From contig OZ005693.1 in NCBI GenBank assembly GCA_963930775.1, positions 4,526,001 to 4,590,000 on the forward strand: a DNA stretch of 64,000 nucleotides. The letters run 5' to 3'. The DNA comes from Cliona cf. orientalis (taxonomy: Eukaryota; Porifera; Demospongiae; Clionaida; Clionaidae). The translations under genes were made by a program, and so were the position numbers. Below are positions 40,601 through 52,600 of this stretch, piece by piece; within the stretch, counting starts at the first letter, position 1, and every line of letters begins with the position of its first letter. The notes under the pieces are model-generated. The model had not been told where the DNA came from. It saw only the letters and a program-made list of their open reading frames with translations, and ran no database searches.

Positions 40601-43600
40601 GTTCAATAATGAAACATTTTACTATTATAGCTAATCACGCATACCTGTCTGTCCTTGGGTGAGCTCAGCTAATGAATGAAGTACTTTGTCGGATACTTGG
40701 TACGAAAGTCTCTCTGCATGCACCAGACAAAATATCCTACTGTATGATGGAGAATCATTGATAGATCTCATCCAGAGAAGTGTAACCTACAAGAATTTAT
40801 AATCATTATACTTGTACGAGCTATAACAAGGTAATACGGGCATTTACCTCTTCTGAAGTTGTGCTTGAACTGCAAATCAATACCTCTTCAAGTGTCGGCA
40901 ATGGTAGTGAGTCATCTTCCATATAAATTGATAGCACGGTCTTTAAAACACTTCCTATAGGAGCAAAAGTGAGATGTTTCTCAAAACCGATAATGATACA
41001 TCTTGTTACCAACCTGGAGAGGTGACTATCAAATTTGGTGATCCAATTTTTAGAATCGGTGTTTTAAACGGACGTGGAAGGAGCAAAGATACTGCAGAAA
41101 TATTAATTAACAATATCATGCTACTATTAAATTTTAATGATCATGGGCGCAATGCACAACCTGGCAAGTTCTTCAGCATTATCCCAAGCTGTTCAAGTCC
41201 GAGGTACATGTGCTTTTCACCTAACACTGAATCTTGAACAATTGCCAACCCAGAAACATATCTTTAAACAGAAGTGTGTGCATAGTAATAGCAGGATAAA
41301 ATGATTCCCTATCCTTTAACCAAAATTTTCAGGTATAAATACATGAGGTTTCTGGAAATAAAGTAAAAATTTGAAGTACAATCATACAAAAAGGGATGCT
41401 GTTGTAAGGAGGTGGTGGCCCGGACGCTTTTAGCACTAGCTTGACATAATAATAAGATGTGATTAATTCAACCTTGAAGGAGGAGGATCTTTGGGGCTTG
41501 CAGCAGCACGACGCTTCTGGGGAGCAAAATACTGCCTTAGACTCTGACCAACCCAACTCATCATGCCAGTGGCAACTTCAGCAGTCTGCACTTGCATTGC
41601 CATAGGCTCCTCACTCTCTGTTTCATTATCACTGATCTCTTCATAAAATTCATACTTTTCAGCATTCTCTAAGCACCAATTTTGAATGTCATACTTGTTC
41701 ACCTCACCCTTGCACACTTCAAATGCTTTTAAAACAAGCTGTTGAGGAAATCCAAAACGGTCTACGACATACATCAAAATCTCTCTTTGCTCATTAGTGA
41801 GTTTATCAGCAGCAGATGTAAAGGACGTTTTTGATGATGCTTTTTCTTGCTTTGTTGCACTTAACTTCGTTATCTTAGCACCCTTTTGCTCGGATAGTGT
41901 TTGACTACTAGTTTTAGAATCAACCTTTGGAAAACTGGACAATGAAGAAGGAAGGTCATCAGGTGCACTAGGTGGTGGGAGTGATGGTACTTCCTTAACT
42001 GCTTTCAAAATAGCTTCCTTAGAGATATCAATGGAAATACTCTGTAAAAGGGACAGCACCATTGGGCTAACTGCATATATGTTAGCATGTGGTAACTTCA
42101 ACTTCCCTAATTCTCTTCTCAGAATGATTAATTGGGGAGTAGTGAAATAGTTGAGCTCATAGTACTGTTTACGAGTCTGCTTCACTTTATCAAGCCAGCT
42201 TGCTAACTCATGTTCCATGAGCCTTGCTTGAGTAGCCAATGCCTCAACTTTGTCTGGTCCACATGCAACCTCCATTGTCCATCCCAGGTAAGATACGTTT
42301 CCACTTTGTTGAAGTTCAATTAGAGCATCCGCAACACGATAGATGCCATGAAATATCTTTAAAAAATAATAAGCAATAATTATTACTTGTGCGCGGTGGA
42401 TAATCACCGTGTGTATGCAATTAGCTACTGATGATGCCATGCAGACACAGCATAAATAATAGGAAATCAATCCTAAAAACTTTAGTTACTAAATGGAGTG
42501 TATTAAAGTTTGGGTTACAGTAACTTTGGTACACTCTGTATCTCAATGCCATAAAGTAGCTCAGTCAAGTATAAAGGTAGCTGGAGCCACTACACTGTTA
42601 ATAGCAGGGGTGGCTCTGATGGTCTGGTCACACCGGCCAGTGCCGGACCACTTTTGGGCCCTGCATTCAATTTTCATACCTAACATATTTACATAGATGC
42701 CTGCTATTGTAGTCTATCTAAGAAGTTAAAAATCATGCCAGTAGCCAGTGCCCTGACTACTGTCGTACTGCCACTAATGCTTTGAGATTGAATCGTTTCT
42801 ACTGATCTTGCGTGGCAGTAAATCTTAATGTGCTTACATTATTATGATTACTACTTACATCAAGAAAGAGATCAACTTCATTCCTATTTTTTGCCTTGCT
42901 ACCAGTAATGAGAACAAGTTTACTTTCCAAATCCTGAAGTGTGATCTTCCTGCCAATGGCGTTCAATTTCAGGGAAACAATATCTTGTAATTTCCTGACA
43001 ACAGAAGATGAAGTTGATCCAATTTTGTACACTCCAAGCTTCAAAATGTTGTTCATTTCTCCGTAAGTAGATGCAGATTCTTGAGTATCTTTAAGTGACT
43101 TATACCACTCGAGCTCATCATTGCAAGTTCTCTATACACAATAAAATAACAGCATTGAGGCTAAAATAGGTAACTCGCTAAAATTCAGTAATGGAAATAT
43201 AGCTATGAAAATCTTGTAGCATCAATAGCCCGAATGTTGTTATGATATCACAAACAAGCTATAGTTACAAGTATTCACACATTCTTGCCTTGAGTCTTAG
43301 ACGGAATTGCTTTAATGTTGAGCATGCATCATAATCAACTAACAGTTACTGTATCACACAAACCAGCATTTGAGGTAGCCGTGGATTTTTTCTGAGCTCA
43401 TCCCAAACAGATCTGCACTTCTCACAGAACACTTCATAAGTTATGTTTCCCTTTAATCCATATATCAGCGGTTCAAATGCTGTAACCACAGTTCTCAGTG
43501 TGGCAAGTTTGTCACTTTCATAGTCACCTTCTCCAGCAGTAGTGTGCAATGCTATGCTAACAAATCTGTGAAGCTCAGTCACCTCTAATAAAGAGTATTC

Positions 43601-46600
43601 ACATGTTGAACTTGTACAGGTATTTTCTAGAATCATTACCTTTTGTGTAAGTTCTGATCCATTCTATAAAATCTGCACAGTTAACAAATGTCTGCAAACA
43701 GTCAAGTTTTTTTTCGTCCCTGAAGTCTTCAAGAAAGGAGCAAGCATTAATCAAATTTTCATCAATAGATGAGAGTGGGCTAGACTTCATGTCAGACATT
43801 CCCTGAAAATACAAGAATTTTAAAGTGAATATCTCTCCACCTGTCTGTATAATACCGTAAATCGCGAATATTTCGTGTCTAAAATATTTCATGCGATAAA
43901 TTTTCACGTTAAATAATTTTCGGACAAACGACCCTGTACCTATTATCGTTAATATTGCGCATGTATTTTCGTGCGTTTAATTTTCGCACAAGCCAGGCTG
44001 TCCGAAAATATTTTAACATCGAAATATTCGCGATTTACGGTATAATTAAGGGTTAGCGTTGATACAAGAACCAGTATCTCTGACCTCTGAGTAGTAGCAG
44101 CTAAAATGCTAGAACTAACAGCAATGGTATAAGCAGAAAATTAATCCTAGCTTCTTGGATAGATTACTATTATAAGAGGCAACATTGGAAAATCGCATGT
44201 ACCAAAACTTGATTTGTAAGAAGATAATGATTGTCTGAGTAATAATTATGGAGGCAGTAGCCTCGTCTTGCCCTCTCTACTCATGTGAGGGACACAGCAA
44301 GTGAGCTGACAATTTTTTTAGGATAGTTAATATCCACATGAATCTCTGAGGGTGAAACGAGCCTCCCCATTCCATTTTGGCTTTCATAAACCAACACAAC
44401 ATAAATACTCCATTCATGGTAACATACTTTTGTTGCTAGAGTTCTCATAAGACTGAAATCACCAGTGATCTTCAGTTTTACACTCACATCAATCACCACC
44501 TTTGCAGCTTTGGTATACTGACACAGTTTCCAGTATTGCACCATAAGGTGTACTGCTCTTTTGAGCCACATGGGATGGTTGCTTGGTCTTCGATTATTTC
44601 TACACATCTCTACACCAGTATACAAACTAAATAGATGAGTAACAATGTGTCTTTCATCATTGTACTGAAGAAAATAAGTGTCTACAGATGAAAGTAAAAT
44701 TGTTAGATCTCGTATTTCATCAAGGAGCCTCATGCATTCTTCAAAAGCAGGTTCCCACAGGTGCTCAACTATCCCCTCCATAGTCAGTTCTACACAGCTT
44801 TTTCTAATGGAATTCAGGGTTTTAAGCCAAATTTTCTGAAATACGTCATTATTATTTTCACCAGCCATGATTCGAAAATGAACCATAATTGGTTCAAGAG
44901 GAGTAGCAGCTGCACAGCACAGATATTCTACAGGACCTCTTCCTTTACTTGGAACACATAAACAGTTAATTGAACAAGAACTAAAATCTCTGTCAAGCTC
45001 ATCTTTAAGTTCATCAAGACCTGAAATAGGTATTCAATATTAAATAGCCACACAGTAGTACAAAACAAAACTTACCTATAACAGGGATAGTAACTTGAGA
45101 ACAGAGAAACTGTAGCAAGTCTTTACGAGCTACAAAGTTCTCACATTCATGTAATCGACGTGCTAAGTCATCTTTAGGGTGTTGCCTCTTGAGTCCTTTC
45201 CAATGGCTAGTAACAGAGCACAATTTTTCCATCTGAGCCCGCTTGGGAAGCATTGTTTGTAGGTCCTTTATAACAACTTCACCATTCGCCAGCTTTTCAC
45301 ACATGCTAGTGAGAATGCTGTTAGCACAAGCACTCAAAACTGTGCAGTGCTCAGTAAGGCAGGATGCTGCCTTGGCTCTTCTTGGCTCACTGGCTGAAAT
45401 GGTAAGATATTTAGACTTAATAGACACGTATAGTATTGTATCTTACTGAAGATTTTGATGAAACAAGGCCACAGTTCCCATTCCAGAAGCTGATCTAAGG
45501 TTATTGTCTCCACTCCAAAGGGATATTGCAAAACAAGGATCTTCTCCATGATTTTTCCAACAGTTTCTCGCTGCTTGGATGTGCCATTGTACAGCCTTTC
45601 TACCCCTTCAGCTGTGTCGGCTAATTTCTTTAATTCAGCAAAAGTAAACCAATAAAGGCATAGAGCAATCAATTTTACACACTCACCATTCGATGTATGC
45701 TTTCCATTACAGCTTCCATGAAGAGAGTTGTAATGTTCGGATCAACAACTTTCTGAGTTTCCAGTACACAGAATAAATCAATTCTTTTGCTTAAGGGCTA
45801 TGAATTAGTATAATATTTTGGCATTACTATTATACAGGAACATATCACTTATAACAAAATTGCTGATAATAAGGGTTACACTTGCTATGAGGCGCAATTC
45901 ATGTATTAACTATTTTTAGCCTTGCACTACACAAGTACATGCATCTGCTCGCATGCTAATTTTAGTTCCAACAGTATAAAGTTAATCAAAATTGCCATGG
46001 GTATGTTCAAATCTAATAGTACCAGTGCACGCTATATTCTGGGTATGTGACTATAAATACGAGCAATCGCACAATTGCCATGCCATTCCATTAAGCACAT
46101 AGATACCACTGGTGTGCATGTACTCCTTGGCACAGCTACTTCTATTTAGGGCATCTCGTGGTAATTGCACCTCGCTATTAAATACAGATTTTCTATCCAT
46201 GGTGCTGTGCTTATACTGACATGAAAATATGTTCAATGCTTAGTGAGAGCAATCACATACCACTTTCCTTATTCGTTCTTTGATTGTTTGCAAGATAGCA
46301 GGTTGCCATGACTCTTGAATATGCTGAGGACAATCTAATTTATATAGGCTTTGACAAAACTGCAAACAAAAGGGAAATAAAATCACCAACATTGAAAAAG
46401 ACTGAACCTTACTTCAAGTTCATCGTTAGCACACAAAAGCGAATGTGTACCAGTACCAATTGGTGATCCAAAGACACCACCATATACTCTTTTCATCCAT
46501 GTAATGATTTCCTTGTGTACACCATGCATTAGTTCTTTACTTTGCTCTTGAACCACACCACGAAGTTCTTCATCTGGAGCATATTTCTTCAGCGTGGTTA

Positions 46601-49600
46601 TTGCATAAAACAATAAACTAGCTGCTGTTCTGATTAATTCTGATGATACGCTTGTTGCTTCTGATAGTTTTGGCATCAATTGCATGTATATGATTCTTGA
46701 AGAATCCAGCATAGACTCCAAAGATTCTAGGCTAAAGAAGGGAGGAAAAAATATATGAAATCAACTAGCTACTCTTTTAGAGCTCTATTCTATCAGGAAC
46801 AAGTATACACACAGTGCTATAATATAGTTAAATTTTACACTGTTACTACCCATGGCACATAAAGGATTTGTCGTAATCATAATTAATTATAGCCAATACA
46901 TACTCCAAATCAATACTTGGTTGCTTTATAACCATCAACAGTGCTTGAAGAAGTTTTGAAAAATACACCACCTGCAAACGAAACAGTTTATTTTCCATGC
47001 ATATAACTATAATATTATGTTAATTTTCGCCCATTATACAGCAGATTATAGGAAGGTATTGCCAATTAGCTAGGTGGCTCATAATGCATAAGTTAACCGT
47101 GTAATGAGTTTAGGTGATAATAGAATCACTCTCAAGTTGGTAGCTTACTATTAAAGGGAATAAGTAAGTTATCGGTATGTTATATAACACAATAATATTT
47201 TCTTACTTCTGAATCTGAAAAAGTTGCATCACGCAGAAGCAATAAAGTAAAAGCAGCTGAAAGGTACAGCGGAATTTGTAGAAATAGTTCTGGTAGTTCT
47301 TTTTCTGGACATAGAAGTATAAACAGTGGAAGAAATAGGGGATCTAATGCACCCAACGGTTTAAGTTCCTTGAAATTCTTTTTCACAACTCTAACAGGAG
47401 GGAGAGAAACAATCAACATCCATAATATTAATATTAAAAACACGAGTCATAATAGAGAACACCCACTACAATATTAATTGTGACCAGAAAATGAGCGCTT
47501 GACACAAATAGCTAAGCTGCATGTGTATTAATATAGGTGTACCACAGGGCACTAAAGTTAAAAACCATATCAGATTCTATTATAGATTATCCTAACCACA
47601 GAGTAATATTGACTATCTTCGCCCTGATAATATTTCATCATAAGTGAGATACATGAATTCATAACAAGTGCCAATGACATACATTAGGTGCATGCTCTTC
47701 CTGCACAAACACTCCCCATGATAATTACACCAGAACAGCAGGGATTAAGTGTATTATAAATCGTTAATGAGCAATTGTACTTAATAACAATACAACGAAG
47801 CTGTTGCCACCTCTGTATCTACTAAGAGAGTAAGTATTAACAAAGGGACGCTACATTTCAAGATGCTCAATGACTATCAACACTATAGAATCCAGAAGTA
47901 AATTAACCAGCAGTGGCGTATCTAGGATTTGAAGAAGGGAGGTGCAAGATCATTTGCGCGCAAAGCGCGCGCGCAAAAATTTTGGCCACGCCCCCTCATT
48001 TACGCGTTCTTGAAGAGAGCTGGCTGACAAAGAAAGCTGTTTAGGCCTAGTTGCGACGAGAAAACGCCGTTTGAGAAGCGAATTTTAGAGGCCAGTAAGT
48101 TTACTGTTGGTAGGAGCTGCCAGTTATCAGTTATCATTGACAATATTTATCACTGAGGTACTGAGCTGGCTATTGTGCCAGAGCTGAGGGGGGTGCTCCA
48201 GCACCCTGAGCTCCATGCTAGATACGCCACTGAACCAGCATCCACGCACAGGTAGATCGAATTACGGATTTGGCTACTAACCCAATGTTGGTTTTTCTTG
48301 CTGTTTTCTCTTTTCTGAGCCTTGCCAGATCCAAATCGGAATCATCCCATAAAATTTTGTCATGGATCTTTTCTGGTTTCCCAAATGGAACACTTCGTTT
48401 CCGCAGAAAGTGAATCAGAGGAATGGCATATACCCACTCTGGATTTCTCAGGTGCTTGGTGAATGCTAGGTGTTTGCAAAAGGAAATAAGAAGCTTTGCT
48501 ACTCTCTCTTCTTCAGGATGAATCAATTTCATGAGGATCTCAAGGTCAAGAGATTTCTGACTTAAAACATCAGGTACTGGATAGAGCAGAGATAGAATTA
48601 AAGAATAGTTGGCAACACTCAGGGATTCCCACGGAAGCTGTGGGCTTGGCATCACTTCGCTAAGGCACATCATTACAGTAATAGTTGATGCCATCCTTTG
48701 TGCATTATCTTCTGGATCAGCAGATCCAATCTTCTTCTTATGCAGAGCCTTAATGATGGAGAGAAGCCAGTCCTGAAATACCTGCATTAAAAGACGAGTA
48801 GAAATGTAGTTAAGGTAGTGCATTAACTACATTTTAATAGCTACTATTAGCTATATTCCAGAGAACACACAATATTATGCTTAATCTGATCTTGCAAAAT
48901 TTGGAAAATAAGTGTATGACACTAACACTTAAGCAGGAGTGAACGACTGGCATATGATTTAAGTTCATGCACATATGTGACCGTCCACGAGAAAAACATG
49001 CATAATGCGCTAGATATCAATCTGAGATACAGGCCAAAACAGTCACCTATGGTGATAACTATTGATTTTCACTCTTTTGTATAGATTGATAGAGGAATCA
49101 TTCCTCTACACAAAAATTTGCTTCGTAGCTTCTAGAATGCTATACTTACCGAGTTATATGGGTCGAAGAAGTCAGGCAAGTAGCTACATAGAGCGGCCAT
49201 GATATGGAGCCGTTGCCATAGTTGCAGCTAGGCAAGCACGGCAGCTGCAGAGAAAAAAGTCTCCAGCCACTTCTTTCTTCGATTCTGTGCACTAACAATC
49301 TTTACAAATGCTTGTCTTCTTGTTCTTTTCCATCGAAACGTTGGCTGCTGCTCTCGCTTGAGCATTTTGGTAGCGGCCAGCTAGCTCATTGACTTGGTGG
49401 GTGGGGCTACGTATTTACCATAAATGGCGAGTATATGGACTTCCGCGTGCAATGTACGTAGCAATGTTCATTACAATTTTTGCAAAACTTTAGTACGGGC
49501 GATCCAGGTATTATTGCTCATATGTCCATGACTACACGGGCTAGAAACTTCAAATTTGCTGGAGCAATAGTTCAAAAAGGTTGTAGTTGGTAATGGTGGC

Positions 49601-52600
49601 CTTAACCCAAAAAATTGTCTCAGCACATTATGCATGGTTTTCTCGTGGACGGTCACATATGTGCATGAAATCAGATGCCAGTCATGAAAGTACACTGGGT
49701 ATTCAATACCTAAGTTATATAGCTATTAACGTGAATACCCAATATGTGCCTTCAAGTATATCATTGTACTGCCATGGTTCATTGCAGTTGAGTAGGTGGA
49801 AAACTGGGAGTCCGTTGGATAGAATACAAGGTGCACAAGATCATGTAGAAACATCTGTCCTGGGCAAGCACCCACTCCTGGGTAAGCACCCATGTACCGC
49901 ATTTCAAGGAGCCACTGTAGCAGCTTCTATAATTTTGATCCCAGTTAAGCGCCCAAAATCATGAGCTATGTTTAAGCGCCCAAGGCACCTACCTGGGACA
50001 CTAGAGTATATATCTTTCATCACATCTAGACACAAGACTACTTTGGATATTGCCTTAACATAACCAAGAGTATATGTGACCCGCTATGGAAAAACCAACC
50101 ACTCGCGATTTTTCATGAAAATCGCGTTTTGGGTATAGATCGACGCAGATTTTACTGTAGAGTTCAATGGTCAAAGAACCAGGCTCTAAAAAGCTTCCTA
50201 AGCCGAGTTATGGCCAAAAAATTGTACACGGGTAACCTGTGCCTCAGTTCACAATTTTTCGAGAAATAGAGCGTTTTGTACGTACATAGCTCAATGTTCA
50301 ATGTTTCCATATACGCTCCGTATTACACCATGCAGTTTGTGCCATAATGAATTTGCCGGGAAAGATGGCCACAGAGAGAGCGCCAGTACAGCAGTCCTGG
50401 TCTTAGGGAGAAGATATCGAGAGAAGCAATGGACTCTACACTTCGTAAGTTGTCTATGATTGTTCTTATAGCTAAGGCTGCATGTAATAAACACCCCTGG
50501 TTGTGATTCAACATGAAGTACTTCTGGCAAAGTACGAAGGAGTCTGACACATGAGATAGCCATTCGTAGCTGTGAATTTACTAGCTAGCTGTGTGCGCTG
50601 TTTGGTATGAGCTAAGGTTGTGAAAAGCTCAGTTTATCTTTGTTGTAGAAAATGTAATTTTGAAGGCTCTGTACTACGCTTTTATACCTTTGTTGTAGAA
50701 AATGAAGGCTCTGTACTGCGCTGTGAGTCTACCAACTGACTGGATGTGATGCTCTCACTGTGAGGATGAGTCTGCTCATTGTTTAAGATTTGGAAAGCTA
50801 AGGTACATGTATAGTAAACAGGGAGAGTTTGTGTGCATGTTGAAGAGTGTGTGTGTGCATGTATGCGTGCATGTACATGTATGCAGGGTTTCATTTAGGG
50901 GGGGGTGGGGGGGCACTCGCCCCCCCTTGGAAGCTGGCTGCCCCCCCCCCCTTGAGAATTGCCACAAACCATATACGCAATAATAAGAAGTTTGAATGGT
51001 GAAAGTGTCCAAATAGGCACTCTTTTTGCTCCTTTTTAATTTCAGCTTCGTGCTCCGCGTGGGAGTAAAACATACTATATTAAAAGGGAGGGGAACCAGT
51101 AGATATCACTGACAAGATAGGTCTCAGAAAGCCACCAGAATCAGTCTCAGCAGTTAAAAAATGTAAAATTTACCTGGGGGAGCATGCCCCCCAGTTAATG
51201 ACCACAATGTTATTCTTGGCCGATAAAATACACTAGTACAATCCTTGCCCCCTTAACTCCGTGATTATCGCGTTTGCCCCCCCTTGACGAAAATCCTAAA
51301 TGAAACCCTGGTATGATGTACTTGTAGGTAGAAATTGGGGGGAGGGGGAAGGAGAGAAGGGCTTAAAGCCGGCGACAAACATGAGGAAGGAGAGTCGACT
51401 AGTCTTGCATGAGATCGTATAAGGTGGGACAGGTAGTATCCAAGATGGCACATTTGAGCTGGGGTTTATGTGGATGTTGACGAGGTAGTGGCTCAGTGTT
51501 GACTCAACAGTGATTCTGAGACTGATACATTGACAAGGTCTTCTCAGTAGCTGTTTATGAAGTTGGCTGCACAGGTACTAGTTCCTTCATCCTCGTCCAT
51601 AACCGTACAAGTAACATGCATGTCAAATTATCCGTGACGTATATGTCCATGTAATTTACCTTGGTATTTACTTCCTCTCTGTCTTTCTCTCTAACTCTCT
51701 CCCTCTCTCTCTTTCACTCTCTCTTTCCCTCTAGATCTCTCTCTCTCTCTGTCTGTCTGTTCCCCCTCTCCCCCGTTCCATCTATCTCTTTCTCTCTTCT
51801 CCCCGCGCCCCCCTCCCTCTTAGATTCTCTGAGTCTTCAGACAGCTCAAGGCACTGTTGTGCTCAAGGCTGTGGTATTGATATTGATTTTAGTAAACAAT
51901 TCAATTCAGTATTATGACAGTGTATTGTTTGATTAGGGGGTGGGGTGGATGGGTGGGACTGTCTTCTTAATTGACTTCTGGTGCCATCAATCGTGGAGAC
52001 GAGGGTGAGCGGCTGCTCTGTGTAGGATCGTAAGCAAGACAAGGGGTTCGAGTGGCCACTACTGACTTACTGTGCTATGCTAGCTCGCTAAGTGCGGGTA
52101 TCGTCATGGTGATCGACCGTGACTTGTAGATTATAATAGATCGATAACACTGTAGGTCCGTTCACGTAGCTAGCTAAAACTGAATGCCATTCTTTCTTTC
52201 GAGCGGTACACACACTGAACAAGCTCGGATTGCGCTGAAATTTTATAAATGGATGGGCAAAGGACTATACTTTCAGAATATCCAAAGAAAAAAATTTGAA
52301 AAAGTAACGTTGAGTCGAGTATCGAACCCCCTACTGCAAAATCATATTTTAGCACGAGTGGTCGATTTTTCCATAGCGGGTCACATATAAACAGGTAGAC
52401 AGAGTGTCAAACTGTGTATAGCTATGCTGTGTGTAACAACTGTTCATATTGTTCATGACCTTTGTAATGATATTCATGTGTGGAGGTCACCCTGCCATGG
52501 AGTGTATCAATGCTTACGCACACGCACAAGCACTACTATGCCATACCCTGGAAGGTGGGTAGCCTAAGAATAGGTGTAGTGGTGGCATAATTAATCAAGA

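Larger units (their letters stand above)
37065..41261 (-). other. RNF213: RNF213 first AAA+ units, with P-loop-like GMGKS
   Basis: Exons 41261-41161, 41091-41014, 40954-40848, 40786-40645, 40586-40388, 40331-40109, 39087-38911, 38597-38477 and 37224-37065 join in phase. Landmarks are GSPNLIV, VLSIYMEDDSLPLPT, LVHAERLSYQVSDK, VVSSDRPGMGKSFYVQQL (P-loop like the human SERAGVGKS), LDIASNV and YQRAYQYLCRHEKGNIDRF. In mammals the first two AAA units are degenerate. The P-loop-like motif is kept here, but I see no clear Walker B after it. Confidence 0.75.
41473..49227 (-). other. RNF213: RNF213 helical stalk (N-arm) exons
   Basis: Fourteen exons with closing phases: 49227-49150, 48781-48282, 47390-47207, 46971-46904, 46731-46413, 46359-46261, 45797-45687, 45627-45447, 45393-45076, 45020-44428, 43802-43640, 43584-43364, 43131-42859 and 42356-41473. 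They encode helical, weakly conserved sequence equivalent to the stalk of mammalian RNF213. Recognisable landmarks are ITGDFSLMRTLATK, EFICW-like DFIEWIRTYTK and VTELHRFVSIALHTTAGEGD. The last exon has a long Ser/Lys-rich insert (residues near SSLSSFPKVDSKTSS) and a terminal basic motif before a weak GTTGAA donor. Confidence 0.75.
50072..52388. mobile_element. 2.3-kb TGTGACC-family element with nested insertion
   Basis: The left end TATATGTGACCCGCTATGGA and the right end (same on the other strand) continue to match through AAAAA-C-ACCACTCG. It lies in the 4.6-kb RNF213 intron. Inside are a nested MITE (50884-51310), a short tandem duplication near 50640-50729 and a CT-rich tract. No transposase frame is recognisable. 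Confidence 0.6.

Noticed and set aside
49201-49260. Strong acceptor TTTTTTCTCTGCAG for the RNF213 exon
   Set aside because: In phase 0 it gives a frame without similarity to the family (LPCLPSCNYGNG..). The weaker acceptor at 49229-49228 gives the conserved-looking LQLWQRLHIMAALCSYLPDF and fits the phase.
51661-51936. Ser/Leu-rich 91-codon frame
   Set aside because: It is composition-driven by (CT)n repeats, with no family similarity.
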